A stretch of 64,000 nucleotides of DNA, from assembly GCF_900141735.1 (NCBI RefSeq), contig NZ_FQYO01000007.1, positions 1 to 64,000 on the forward strand, written 5' to 3'. Positions within the stretch are counted from its first letter, which is position 1. Each line of letters opens with the position of its first letter. The stretch comes from Wenxinia saemankumensis (lineage in GTDB: Bacteria > Pseudomonadota > Alphaproteobacteria > Rhodobacterales > Rhodobacteraceae). Below the pieces are notes generated by a model that did not search any database, was not told the origin of the DNA, and saw only the letters and a list, made by a program, of their open reading frames with translations. The translations under genes and the position numbers were made by a program. Below are positions 17,288-25,808 of this stretch, in pieces.

Positions 17288-18070
17288 ATGCGCATCGTCC
17301 TGCACGACACGGCGGAGGCCGCCCGCGCCTTCGCCGTCGCCCGCATCGCCGCGACCCTGGCCGCGAAGCCCGACGCCGTCCTCGGCCTCGCCACCGGCGG
17401 CACGATGGAGCCGGTCTACGAGGGGCTGATCGCCGCCCACCGGGACGGCCTGTCCTTCGCCCGCGCCACGACGTTCAACCTCGACGAATATGTCGGCCTC
17501 GCCGGGGATCACCCGCAGAGCTACCGGACCTACATGCGGCATCACCTGTTCGACCATGTCGACATCGCCGCGGCGCGGACCCACATCCCGCGCGGCGACA
17601 TCGACCCGGCCGAGGCGGCCGCCGCCTTCGAGGCGGCGCTCGCGGCATCGGGGCCCGTCGACCTGCAATTGCTCGGGCTCGGCCATAACGGGCATATCGG
17701 TTTCAACGAGCCCTCCTCCTCGCTCGCCTCGCGCACGCGGGAGAAGACGCTGACGCGGTCCACCCGCGAGGCGAACGCGCGGTTCTTCGGCGCCGGCGAG
17801 ACGCCGCCCCATTCGGCCGTGACGATGGGGATCGGCACGATCCTGGAATCGCGCGCGATCCTCGTCCTCGCCGTCGGCGCGGCCAAGGCGGGCGCGGTGC
17901 GCGGAATGGTCGAGGGGCCTGTGACCGCGCGCTGCCCCGCCTCCGCCCTGCAGATGCATCCCGACGTGACCGTCGCCCTCGATGCCGGGGCGGCGGCCGA
18001 GCTGGAGCTCATCGACCATTACCGCGAGGCCGAGGAGCTGCGCCGCCGCCGCGAGGCTGACGCGGCCTGA
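17288..18070 (+). CDS. nagB: Glucosamine-6-phosphate deaminase
   Basis: A 260-residue NagB: converts glucosamine-6-P to fructose-6-P and ammonia, the last step of GlcNAc catabolism. Motifs: GLATGGTMEPVYEGL phosphate loop, FNLDEYVGL, and the catalytic LGLGHNGHIGFNEPSS, where His and Glu of the active site are present and the residue matching E. coli Asp141 is Asn, as in shorter NagBs. ALQMHPDVTV matches the family C-terminus. The start is four bases after the ATPase stop, so the enzyme is cotranscribed with the transporter. It duplicates the deamination step offered by the AgaS-like protein on the opposite arm. Confidence 0.9.
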   Translation: MRIVLHDTAEAARAFAVARIAATLAAKPDAVLGLATGGTMEPVYEGLIAAHRDGLSFARATTFNLDEYVGLAGDHPQSYRTYMRHHLFDHVDIAAARTHIPRGDIDPAEAAAAFEAALAASGPVDLQLLGLGHNGHIGFNEPSSSLASRTREKTLTRSTREANARFFGAGETPPHSAVTMGIGTILESRAILVLAVGAAKAGAVRGMVEGPVTARCPASALQMHPDVTVALDAGAAAELELIDHYREAEELRRRREADAA

Positions 18071-18141
18071 GACTCCCGCCGAGATACCCGCCTGAGATCC
18101 CGGCCCGGCCGGGCCCGCCCCCGACATCCCGGACGACCGAC

Positions 18142-19434
18142 ATGACCACGCCCCTCGACGCCCTGCTCTCGCTCCCCGACGATCACGACAGGGGCCGCCA
18201 GGTCGGTCTCACCTCCATCTGCTCGGCCCATCCCCTCGTGATCGAGGCCGCGCTGATCGAGGCGCGCGAGGCGGGGGCGGTGCCGCTGATCGAGGCGACC
18301 TGCAACCAGGTGAACCACGAGGGCGGCTATACCGGCATGACCCCGGCCGGGTTCCGCGCGATGGTCCGCCGGATCGCGCGCGAGGTCGGGGTGGAGGAGG
18401 CCGACATCCTGTTCGGCGGCGATCACCTGGGCCCGAACCCGTGGAAGCACCTGCCGGCCGAGGCGGCGATGGGGCAGGCGGTCGAGATGACCCGCGCCTA
18501 TGCCGAGGCGGGGTTCGGCAAGATCCATCTCGACGCGTCCATGGCCTGCGCGGGCGATCCCGTCCCGCTGCCGCCGGAGACGATCGCCGCCCGAGCCGCG
18601 CGTCTGGCCGCGGCGGCCGAGGCGGGCGCCCGCGCGGGTGGGCATCCGCCCCCCGCCTACATCGTCGGCACCGAGGTGCCGATCCCCGGCGGCGCGACCG
18701 GGGCGGGCGAGGCGGTCACCGTCTCGTCCCCGGAGGATACGGCCCGCACGATGGAGCTGCACCAGACCGCCTTCCGCGAGGAAGGGCTCGACGCCGCCTT
18801 CGGCCGGATCGCCGCGGTCGTCGTGCAGCCGGGGGTGGAGTTCGGGCAGACCGACATCCACCGCTACGCCCCCGATGCCGCCCGCGAGCTGGTCTACTGG
18901 CGCGACAAGGGCTCGGGCCTGGTCTTCGAGGCCCACTCGACCGATTATCAGACGCCCGCCGCGCTGCACCGCCTCGTCCGCGACGGCTTCGCCATCCTCA
19001 AGGTCGGACCGGGGCTGACCTTCGCCCTGCGCGAGGCGTTCTACGGCCTCGACTTCATCGCGGGCGAGATGGACCCCGACTACCGGGCCGGCGCGCTGAG
19101 AGAGGCGATGGAAGCGGCGATGCAGGCCGATCCCGGCCACTGGCGCCCCTACGTGCAGGGTGGCGGCACCGGCGCCGGCATCCAGCGGCATTTCGGCCTG
19201 TCGGACCGCATCCGCTACTACTGGCCGGCCGAGGGGCCGCGCGCGGCCGTGGAGCGGATGTCCGCCGCGCTGGAGGGGCGCGACATCCCCTGGCCGCTGA
19301 TCTCGCAATGCCTCGGCCGGCTGGCGGATCCGGTCGCCGAGGGGCGCGTCGCGCCGCGGGCGCGCGATCTCGTCATCGCCTCGATCCGGGCCGCGCTCGC
19401 CCCCTATACCGCCGCCTGCGCGGCGCGGCGCTGA
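18142..19434 (+). CDS. GatZ/KbaZ-like D-tagatose-1,6-bisphosphate aldolase subunit
   Basis: A 430-residue GatZ/KbaZ family protein with the signature regions VGLTSICSAHPLVIEAAL, LIEATCNQVNHEGGYTGMT, FGGDHLGPNPWK, KIHLDASMACAGD, IVGTEVPIPGG, FEAHSTDYQT and ILKVGPGLTFALREA. In E. coli this subunit stabilises the class II aldolase GatY/KbaY that splits tagatose-1,6-bisphosphate; some stand-alone relatives are epimerases or sugar-phosphate enzymes in their own right. No GatY/KbaY and no tagatose-6-P kinase are encoded in the window. Together with AgaS it hints at galactosamine use. Family membership is firm; the partner question is open. Confidence 0.87.
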   Translation: MTTPLDALLSLPDDHDRGRQVGLTSICSAHPLVIEAALIEAREAGAVPLIEATCNQVNHEGGYTGMTPAGFRAMVRRIAREVGVEEADILFGGDHLGPNPWKHLPAEAAMGQAVEMTRAYAEAGFGKIHLDASMACAGDPVPLPPETIAARAARLAAAAEAGARAGGHPPPAYIVGTEVPIPGGATGAGEAVTVSSPEDTARTMELHQTAFREEGLDAAFGRIAAVVVQPGVEFGQTDIHRYAPDAARELVYWRDKGSGLVFEAHSTDYQTPAALHRLVRDGFAILKVGPGLTFALREAFYGLDFIAGEMDPDYRAGALREAMEAAMQADPGHWRPYVQGGGTGAGIQRHFGLSDRIRYYWPAEGPRAAVERMSAALEGRDIPWPLISQCLGRLADPVAEGRVAPRARDLVIASIRAALAPYTAACAARR

Positions 19435-19495
19435 CCCCCCGCTTGCCCTCCCGGGCGGGCGGGGCCAATGTCCGCCCGCCAGTGGAGGACCAGAC

Positions 19496-21856
19496 ATGAC
19501 CGAGACCTATCGCCGCGCCGATGCCAGTGCCGAGGACCGCGCCGCCGACCTGCTCGGCCGGATGTCCCTCGACGAGAAGATCGCGCAGCTCCATGCCTTC
19601 TGGCTGCTGCTTGACCCGGAGGGGAACCACGAGGTCCGCGCCGACGGCTTCACCGGCACGACCGACCGCGAGACGCTGAACCGGATGCTGGCCCACGGGC
19701 TGGGGCAGATCACCCGCCCGCTCGGCAGCCGGGCGGTCGATCCCGTGGACGGGGTGCGCGCCCTCAACCGTCTGCAGAAGTTCCTTGTGGAGGAGACGCG
19801 GCTCGGCGTGCCGGTCATGTCGCACGAGGAATGCCTCTCGGGCCTGATGGCGCGGGGCGCGACGCTGTTCCCGTCGGCCACCGCCTACGGCGCCACCTGG
19901 AATCCCGACCTGATCGAGGCGGTCGGCCGCGCCATCGGCGCCGAATGCCGGTCGGTCGGCTGCCACCAGGGCCTCGCCCCGGTGCTCGACGTGGCGCGCG
20001 ACGCCCGCTGGGGCCGCACGGAGGAGACGTTCGGCGAGGATCCCTGGCACACCGGCATCATGGCCTCCGCCTATATCCGCGGCCTGCAGGGCGAGGATCG
20101 GCGGCTGCTGGCGACGCTGAAGCATTATGCCGGCCATTCGCTGTCGGAGGGGGCGCGCAACCACGCGCCGGTCAATCTGGGCTGGCGCGAGCTGAACGAC
20201 ACCTTCCTGCTGCCCTTCGAGATGGCGGTGAAGGGCGCGAATGCCGGCTCGGTCATGCCGGCCTATCACGACATCGACGGCGAGCCGGTCCATGCCTCGC
20301 GTCACCTGCTGACGCAGGTCCTGCGCGAGGAGTGGGGCTTCGACGGGATCGTCGTCGCGGATTACATCGGGGTGAGCCTGCTCTACCGGCATCACGGCAC
20401 GGCCTCCGACGCGGCCGAGGCGATGGCGCAGGCGGTGAAGGCCGGACTGGACGTCGAACTGCCGGGCGAGGATTGCGCGGCGCATCTGAAATCGGCGCTG
20501 GATCGCGGCCTGATCGACATGGACACGATCGACGCCGCCGTGACGCGCGTGCTGGTCGAGAAGGTGCGCGTCGGCGTGTTCGAGCAGCCCTATGCCGACG
20601 AGGGCAAGGTCGCGCTGCGCACGAAGGGGGCGGTGGACACCGCGCTGGAGGTCGCCCGCCAGTCGATCACCGTCGTGTCGAACGACGGGATCCTGCCGCT
20701 CGATCCCGGGCGGAGGATCGCCCTGATCGGTCCCTGCGCGGACGACCCGCTCGCCCTGCTCGGCGACTATTCCTTCCCCGTCCACCTCATCATGTCGGAC
20801 GAGACGGACGACACCGACGCCGTGACCACGCCCCGCGCGGCGCTGGACAGGGTCTGCGCGGACCTGACCTATGCCCGCGGCTGCAACATCCTCGACGAGC
20901 GCAAGGCCGGGGCGCCGGTCTTTCCCGGCGACGTGGCCGACAATGCCGAGGCGAAGGTCACGTCGAACCTGTCCACCCGCACCGACATGATCGACGCGGC
21001 CGTCGCGGTGGCCCGGGACGCGGAGGTGGCCGTGGTCTGCGTCGGCGACCTCTCCGGCATCTTCCAGACCGGCACTGTGGGGGAGGGGTCGGATACCGAC
21101 AGCCTCGACCTGCCGGGCGTGCAGCCGCAGCTGCTCGAGGCGCTGGCCGCGACCGGCACCCCGCTGGTCGTCGTGCAGATGTCCGGTCGGCCCTACGTGC
21201 TGAACGTCGAGCCGGCCGCCGAGATCGTCGCCTGGTTCCCGGGGCAGGAGGGCGGCACGGCCCTGGCCGAGATCCTGACCGGGGCGATCGAGCCGTCCGG
21301 CCGGCTGACGCTCTCGATGCCCAAGAGCGCGGGCGCGGCGCCCTATTTCTACAACCACAAGTTCAAGAGCGCCGGCACCCCCATCGCCCGCCATTTCGGG
21401 GCGCGCCACGCCTTCGGCCACGGCCTGTCCTATACCGATTTCGCCTGGGAGGAGTTCGCGCTGGAGGCGGCGGAGGTGCCGGTGGAGGGCGGCGAGATCG
21501 TCGCCCGCATGACCATTCGCAATACCGGCGGGCGCGCGGGAATCGCGGTGCCGCAGCTCTATGTCCGCGACCGGCTCGCCAGCGTCGTGCGTCCGGTGCG
21601 CGAGCTGAAGGGCTTCGCCCGGGTCGAGTTGCAGCCGGGGGAAGCGAAGGTGGTCCGCTTTGCCGTTCCCTCCGACATGATCTCCTTCACCGCGATGGAC
21701 GGCGCGCGGCGGGTCGAGCCGGGCGAGGTCGAGGTGATGATCGGTGCGTCCTCGTCCGACATCCGCGGACGGGGCACCGTCACCTTGACGGGCGGGATGC
21801 GGCCCCTCCCGAAGGACTGGCGGATGGAGAGCCGGGCGGAGGTGAACGCGGCCTGA
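19496..21856 (+). CDS. GH3 glycoside hydrolase (BglX-like beta-glucosidase type)
   Basis: A 786-residue GH3 enzyme without signal peptide, so cytoplasmic. The TIM-barrel domain includes HEECLSGLMARGATLFP, PVLDVARDARWGRTEETFGED, LATLKHYAGHS and the nucleophile Asp289 in GFDGIVVADYIGV (the usual SDW is ADY). The second domain begins near 365 (SITVVSNDGILPL) and contains the probable acid/base Glu in VGEGSDTDSLDLPG. A fibronectin-III-like C-terminal domain (RMTIRNTGGRAG, VRELKGFARVELQPGE) follows. It lacks the KH(F/I)PG loop of NagZ, so it is a BglX-type glycosidase rather than NagZ. It closes the plus-arm operon and probably trims the imported glycoside. Confidence 0.87.
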   Translation: MTETYRRADASAEDRAADLLGRMSLDEKIAQLHAFWLLLDPEGNHEVRADGFTGTTDRETLNRMLAHGLGQITRPLGSRAVDPVDGVRALNRLQKFLVEETRLGVPVMSHEECLSGLMARGATLFPSATAYGATWNPDLIEAVGRAIGAECRSVGCHQGLAPVLDVARDARWGRTEETFGEDPWHTGIMASAYIRGLQGEDRRLLATLKHYAGHSLSEGARNHAPVNLGWRELNDTFLLPFEMAVKGANAGSVMPAYHDIDGEPVHASRHLLTQVLREEWGFDGIVVADYIGVSLLYRHHGTASDAAEAMAQAVKAGLDVELPGEDCAAHLKSALDRGLIDMDTIDAAVTRVLVEKVRVGVFEQPYADEGKVALRTKGAVDTALEVARQSITVVSNDGILPLDPGRRIALIGPCADDPLALLGDYSFPVHLIMSDETDDTDAVTTPRAALDRVCADLTYARGCNILDERKAGAPVFPGDVADNAEAKVTSNLSTRTDMIDAAVAVARDAEVAVVCVGDLSGIFQTGTVGEGSDTDSLDLPGVQPQLLEALAATGTPLVVVQMSGRPYVLNVEPAAEIVAWFPGQEGGTALAEILTGAIEPSGRLTLSMPKSAGAAPYFYNHKFKSAGTPIARHFGARHAFGHGLSYTDFAWEEFALEAAEVPVEGGEIVARMTIRNTGGRAGIAVPQLYVRDRLASVVRPVRELKGFARVELQPGEAKVVRFAVPSDMISFTAMDGARRVEPGEVEVMIGASSSDIRGRGTVTLTGGMRPLPKDWRMESRAEVNAA

Positions 21857-21878
21857 TCACGCCGGCCCGAGATCACGA

Positions 21879-21900
21879 GCCGGGGCCACCGGGCCCCGGC
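21879..21900 (+). terminator. Hairpin after the amino-sugar transport operon
   Basis: A 9-bp perfect GC stem (21879-21887 with 21892-21900) with a four-base loop, starting 22 bases after the GH3 stop. There is no T-run, so it may work with Rho or as a 3' stabiliser rather than as a classic intrinsic terminator. Confidence 0.55.
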
Positions 21901-22197
21901 GGACCGGAGCCGGAGAGCCGGGACCGATCCGGCCCGGGATGGCCGGACGGACATGGTCGGCCCAGCGACTGCGCCGGGTGGGAGAGCTCCCACCGGGCAA
22001 CGCCTGCCGGACCGCCGCCAGCGTTTCCGCGTTCCATGGCGGTGAACGGCCCCAGTTACCCCATAGGGATCCGCCTAGCGGCTGGGAGTGTCCGGAGCGG
22101 GGAGCGATGGTGGAGCCACCGTGGGCGGGTTCGACCGACGATCGGCTCGCGGAACGAGGCATCCCGGAGGCGGAATCGTCAAGACCGGAGGGAAGGA

Positions 22198-22211
22198 TGG
22201 TGGAGTCGAGG
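22198..22211 (+). repeat. Left attachment site of the integrated element
   Basis: The 14 bases TGGTGGAGTCGAGG recur identically and in the same orientation at 39937-39950, where they form the 3' end of tRNA-Ala (read on the minus strand as CCTCGACTCCACCA). The flanks differ beyond the core. The site lies 176 bases before the integrase start. Confidence 0.8.
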
Positions 22212-22387
22212 TCTACCGACGCGCAATCGCACCCCATCCCACCCCATCGCATCATCTAGCCGCCACGGACCAACGGTCGCTGTCTATCGTGGCATCCCCT
22301 TTCATCTCGTCGCAGGCGGTCCTATTGTAAGTGGTGGGACAGATGGCGGGACGATCCGTCCATGTCCCGCCACGCGAGGGACTGCCA

Positions 22388-23557
22388 ATGCCGCTGACCG
22401 CCCGCAAGGTCGAGACCGTGAAAGAGCCCGGCATGTATGGCGATGGGGCTGGCCTGTATTTGCGGGTTGGTCCGACCGGGGCAAAGTCGTGGATCCTCCG
22501 CACGGTCGTGCACGGGAAGCGTCGAGAGCTTGGCCTCGGCGGCCAATCTTGGGTCTCGCTCGCCGAGGCGCGTGAGGAAGCCCGGAAACTGCGGAAGGTC
22601 GCGCGGGAGGGCGGCGATCCCGATACGGTCCGCAAGCGCGAGACCCTGACCTTCTGGGAAGCCGCAGAGAAGGTACACGCTGGGCTGCTGCCGACCTGGA
22701 AGAACGCAAAGCACGCCGAGACCTGGCTTCAGACGGTTCGCACCCACGCCAAGCCCGCGTTCGGCAACCGCCCCATCGAGACGGTCGGCACGGCCGACGT
22801 GCTGGCGATCCTGACGCCCATCTGGACCGAGAAGCACGAGACGGCGAAGCGCCTGCGCCAGCGGCTCGGGACCATCTTCGATTGGGCGAGAGGGGCCGGC
22901 CACTATCCCGGCGAGAACCCCATTAACGGCCTCAAGAAGGCCCTGCCGAACGTGAAGCACCGCGCCGACCACATGGCTTCGATGCCTTGGCAGGACGTGC
23001 CGGCCTTTGTGAGCGAGCTGCGGGAACGAGACAGCATGTCTTCCCGGTGCCTGGAGTTCATCATCCTCACCGCCGTGCGGTCGGGGGAGGCGCGCGGCGC
23101 GCGCTGGTCGGAAATCGACTTCGACAAGGCGACGTGGACTGTCCCGGCCGAGCGAATGAAGCGCGGCTTGCCGCATCGCGTTCCGCTCTCCGATCAAGCC
23201 CTGGAGGTGTTGGCCAAGGTGAAGGGCATGGACGCCGACCTCGTCTTTCCGTCCCCCACCCGCGCGAACAGTCGGCAGGCCCGTCCGCTGTCGGTCATGG
23301 CCTTCAAACCGATACTGCGTCGCATGAAGCGCGAGGACGTGACGGTGCACGGCTTCCGGTCGAGCTTTCGCGACTGGGCGAGCGAATGCGCTCACGCCCC
23401 GCGAGAGGTAGCCGAGGCGGCGCTATCTCATGCGACCGGCAACTCGGTGGAGCAGGCATACGCTAGGTCCGACCTTTTCGAACGCCGTTGCCTCTTAATG
23501 GACAGGTGGGGGAAGTACGTTGCTGAACGAAATGCAAAGCTTGTTCGGATAGCCTGA
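22388..23557 (+). CDS. int: Tyrosine integrase, P4 family
   Basis: A 389-residue tyrosine recombinase. The N-terminal arm-binding DUF4102-like domain (MPLTARKVETVKEPGMYGDG, then GLYLRVG, SWILR) is followed by a SAM-like core-binding domain (about 88-185). The catalytic residues are Arg231 (TAVRSGEARG), a probable Lys near 258, His321 and Arg324 (HGFRSSFRDWASE), His348 (LSHATG) and the nucleophile Tyr358 (VEQAYARSD). It should catalyse insertion of the surrounding element at the tRNA-Ala 3' end. An in-frame GTG at 22331 would add 19 residues without family similarity, so ATG 22388 is preferred. Confidence 0.94.
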   Translation: MPLTARKVETVKEPGMYGDGAGLYLRVGPTGAKSWILRTVVHGKRRELGLGGQSWVSLAEAREEARKLRKVAREGGDPDTVRKRETLTFWEAAEKVHAGLLPTWKNAKHAETWLQTVRTHAKPAFGNRPIETVGTADVLAILTPIWTEKHETAKRLRQRLGTIFDWARGAGHYPGENPINGLKKALPNVKHRADHMASMPWQDVPAFVSELRERDSMSSRCLEFIILTAVRSGEARGARWSEIDFDKATWTVPAERMKRGLPHRVPLSDQALEVLAKVKGMDADLVFPSPTRANSRQARPLSVMAFKPILRRMKREDVTVHGFRSSFRDWASECAHAPREVAEAALSHATGNSVEQAYARSDLFERRCLLMDRWGKYVAERNAKLVRIA

Positions 23558-24150
23558 TGAACAGTTTAAATCCGAAGTCGGCAATCGACCGCGCCAAGTC
23601 ATTCTTTGACACGCCGAGTTCTGAGCCATTGGTTGATGACATGCTTTGGGTCCGACTTCGGGAGCTGTGTCTTGGCTTAGATTTGCTGCGCCACCCCGAT
23701 TTGCCAGACGATGCCTATCACCCGGAAGCGTACAGCGACGTCTTGACGGCCCTCCAATGTGGCCACCTCATCGCTGTGGTTCACGGGCAAAATAGCACCA
23801 TCCCCCGGCCGACATGGCAGCGCCTGCCTGCTCAAACAGCTTTCGAGTCAATGTGGTGGAATGGCTCTCTTTTCGACTTTGGCGAGTATGGTGCTTTCGA
23901 AGGTAAATTGCCGGTTGTCGCGAGGGGCGAAGCGCAGTCATGGCTGTCGGTAGAGGCTAGCCGAAAAGTGGGTCGACCAGCTAAGGTTCCCCACGCCTTG
24001 GAGGTTTACGACCAGATCCGGCCAATGGGGAAACAGCCTGAAGAGAGCTGGAAGGAGTTAGCGAGAGACATTCGGCAGGCGGGCGGGCCAACGATCAGTC
24101 ACGAAACCTTGAGTCGGGCAGTAAGAGAGCAGGAAAAACGGGGCGGTTAA
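23557..24150 (+). CDS. Hypothetical protein linked to the integrase
   Basis: A 197-residue protein whose ATG overlaps the integrase stop (TGATG), so the two are cotranslated. I do not recognise a named family. The C-terminal 60 residues (VGRPAKVPHALEVYDQIRPM, SWKELARDIRQAGG, SHETLSRAVREQEKRGG) look like a small DNA-binding, helix-turn-helix-like tail, as in element-encoded regulators. The N-terminal part is rich in aromatic and acidic residues. Base composition is clearly less GC-rich than the chromosome, supporting foreign origin. Confidence 0.7.
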   Translation: MNSLNPKSAIDRAKSFFDTPSSEPLVDDMLWVRLRELCLGLDLLRHPDLPDDAYHPEAYSDVLTALQCGHLIAVVHGQNSTIPRPTWQRLPAQTAFESMWWNGSLFDFGEYGAFEGKLPVVARGEAQSWLSVEASRKVGRPAKVPHALEVYDQIRPMGKQPEESWKELARDIRQAGGPTISHETLSRAVREQEKRGG

Positions 24151-24242
24151 ATTCATTTTTCCTTTTCCCGGTTTTGCCCGTCTTTCGCGTCGCCGCCGAA
24201 ACGCCTTTTGTCAGCCCATCGCAACCCCGCGTGAGGCTGACC

Positions 24243-24434
24243 ATGCAATCCGATCCCCTGATCCGCGACCGCACCGCCGCTGACCTTCTCGGCGTGTCGG
24301 TTTCCACCGTTTGGCGTTGGGCCAGCGAGGGAACCATCCCCGGCCCGATCCGCATCGCGAATACCAGCCGCTGGCGCCGCTCGGAAATCGAAGCCGTGAT
24401 CAATCGCGCGGCCGCCGAACGGGTTGCCGCATAA
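24243..24434 (+). CDS. AlpA-like helix-turn-helix regulator / excisionase
   Basis: A 63-residue MerR-fold protein: RDRTAADLLGVSVSTVWRWA is the helix-turn-helix, followed by GTIPGPIRIANTSRWRRSEIE, the wing typical of AlpA. AlpA proteins activate the integrase or act as recombination directionality factors in P4-type satellites, which fits its position downstream of int. The start at 24243 was chosen because it gives the family length; upstream in-frame codons lack similarity. Confidence 0.85.
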   Translation: MQSDPLIRDRTAADLLGVSVSTVWRWASEGTIPGPIRIANTSRWRRSEIEAVINRAAAERVAA

Positions 24435-24547
24435 GAAATCGCCCCCAAACATCCCGACCGGGACGCAGGGGGCGGTATTTCTGTCGGCGGCACTGACAGA
24501 GATAGCGCATGCGCTCCGGTCGATCAATCCCAAAGGACTGACCGACC

Positions 24548-24901
24548 ATGACTTTCCACAAGACTTTCGCTCCCCCCGGCACGCGTTGGATAATGTCGCG
24601 CCGCGACTTGCCTGCGGCCCGGGATCTAGCACGCTATGAGTGGATGGACGGCGACAAGGCTCGCCACGCCGTACTGTCGAAGCGCAACCGCCAAGTGCTG
24701 GATGCCCTCCGGCAGGGGCCGGTCTATTGCGCCAGCCCCGTCCGGCTCTCCGACAAGGTGCTGATCCTCAAGCGCGATTACGGGCTCGACATCGAGACCA
24801 TCCGGATCGACGGGGACGAGGAGGGCCGTTTCGGCGTCTACCGTCTCGTCAGCGCGGTCCGGCTCGTCCGCGATGCCACCAAGAAAGCGGAGGCCGCCTG
24901 A
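24548..24901 (+). CDS. Small phage-type winged-helix protein
   Basis: A 117-residue protein. The centre (VLSKRNRQVLDALRQGPVYC, then LKRDYGLDIETIRIDGDEEG and GVYRLV) matches the winged-helix pattern of small phage proteins placed before replication genes: recognition helices followed by a beta wing ending in a GVY motif. The function is probably DNA binding in replication control. Its stop overlaps the next start (TGATG). Confidence 0.65.
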   Translation: MTFHKTFAPPGTRWIMSRRDLPAARDLARYEWMDGDKARHAVLSKRNRQVLDALRQGPVYCASPVRLSDKVLILKRDYGLDIETIRIDGDEEGRFGVYRLVSAVRLVRDATKKAEAA

Positions 24902-25008
24902 TGGATCGCCGCCGCATTCAAGTAGCCCGCATTCGTCATCGTCACGGCTTGCCCGAGCCCGTCGCCAGGGCACTCGCCGAGCTGGCATTCGGAGGGGTCG
25001 CCCGATGA
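24901..25008 (+). CDS. Very small basic protein between winged-helix and primase genes
   Basis: A 35-residue frame starting ATG at 24901, overlapping the preceding stop and the primase start (ATGA). It is Arg-rich (MDRRRIQVARIRHRHG) with a short hydrophobic C-terminal helix. The tight overlaps on both sides suggest real translation, perhaps only as a coupling device. No family is recognised. Confidence 0.5.
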   Translation: MDRRRIQVARIRHRHGLPEPVARALAELAFGGVAR

Positions 25009-25808
25009 GCAACCTCAAAGGTTACAGCATCTTTCCGGTGGGACCTGACAAGGTCCCACTCATCTCCGGCTGGCAGGCAAAAGCCACGCATGATCCGGAT
25101 GTGATCGCTGGCTGGAAAGCTGCCGGCGCTCGGGCATGGGGCATTCCCTGCGGGGCGGCGAACAACGTGTTCGTCATCGACCTCGATGTGGACAAGCAGA
25201 CCGGCGAGCGGATCGGTGAAGCCTCTTTGCTCGCTCTTCCGCGCTATGCCGGCCTCATCGACCACGCGGCGATCACGACCCCCAGCGGGGGCCGCCATAT
25301 CTACTTTCGCCATTTCGATGGGGCGCGGAGCAGTACGTCCAAGCTCGGGCCGAAAATCGACACGAGGGGCGAGGGCGGCTTCGTCGTCGCTCCGGGCTCC
25401 ATCACTGCGGCTGGCATCTACGAAGGCGCGATCCCGGACGAGCTGCCCGCCGTTCCGTTCGGATTGCGCGCGATGCTGCTGCAATCGCCGCCCGCCCCTG
25501 CCCGGACCACTGAGAGAGAGACGCCCACGGGGGAGGTGCAGGAGTTGCTGGGTCATGTCTCGGCCGACCTCCCCTATGCCGAATGGGTATCCGTTCTGAT
25601 GGCTCTTCACGCCCGCTACAACGGCTCCGATGAGGGGCTCGCCGTAGCCGACAAGTGGAGCGCGACCGGCGCGAAGTATCGGGCCGGGGAGGTTGCCGCG
25701 AAGTGGCGCAGCTTCAAGCGAAGTGGCGTCACCTGGGCGACGGTGCCCGCGCTCGCGCGACAGCACGGGGCCGACCTTTCCGAAATCGCTCGGAGGTGGG
25801 CAGCATGA
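25005..25808 (+). CDS. Bifunctional DNA primase/polymerase (Prim-Pol)
   Basis: A 267-residue protein with an N-terminal Prim-Pol domain. The catalytic acidic motif is VFVIDLDVDK (about residues 53-62), the nucleotide-binding motif is TPSGGRHIYFRH, and the third element is PKIDTRGEGGFVVAPGS. The C-terminal 80 residues (LGHVSADLPYAEWVSVLMAL, then WSATGAKYRAGEV, KWRSFKRSGVTWATV) form the PriCT-type helical domain. It should prime replication of the element together with the helicase encoded next (ATGA overlap). This primase-helicase pair is typical of phages, plasmids and phage satellites. Confidence 0.9.
   Translation: MSNLKGYSIFPVGPDKVPLISGWQAKATHDPDVIAGWKAAGARAWGIPCGAANNVFVIDLDVDKQTGERIGEASLLALPRYAGLIDHAAITTPSGGRHIYFRHFDGARSSTSKLGPKIDTRGEGGFVVAPGSITAAGIYEGAIPDELPAVPFGLRAMLLQSPPAPARTTERETPTGEVQELLGHVSADLPYAEWVSVLMALHARYNGSDEGLAVADKWSATGAKYRAGEVAAKWRSFKRSGVTWATVPALARQHGADLSEIARRWAA

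Larger units (their letters stand above)
21857..22387. other. Intergenic stretch: operon end, element left junction, integrase leader
   Basis: About 530 bases with no credible gene. It contains a GC hairpin just after the GH3 gene (21879-21900), then unremarkable chromosomal sequence up to the left attachment repeat (22198-22211), then the integrase leader inside the mobile element. Open frames across 21939-22330 show no family features. Confidence 0.6.

Noticed and set aside
19373-21421. 682-residue antisense frame opposite the GH3 gene
   Set aside because: A mirror of the GH3 coding bias (His/Arg/Gly-rich, low complexity); no ribosome site or domain.
22331-22387. Upstream GTG start for the integrase
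   Set aside because: It adds 19 residues without similarity to the DUF4102-type N-terminus; ATG 22388 gives the family start.
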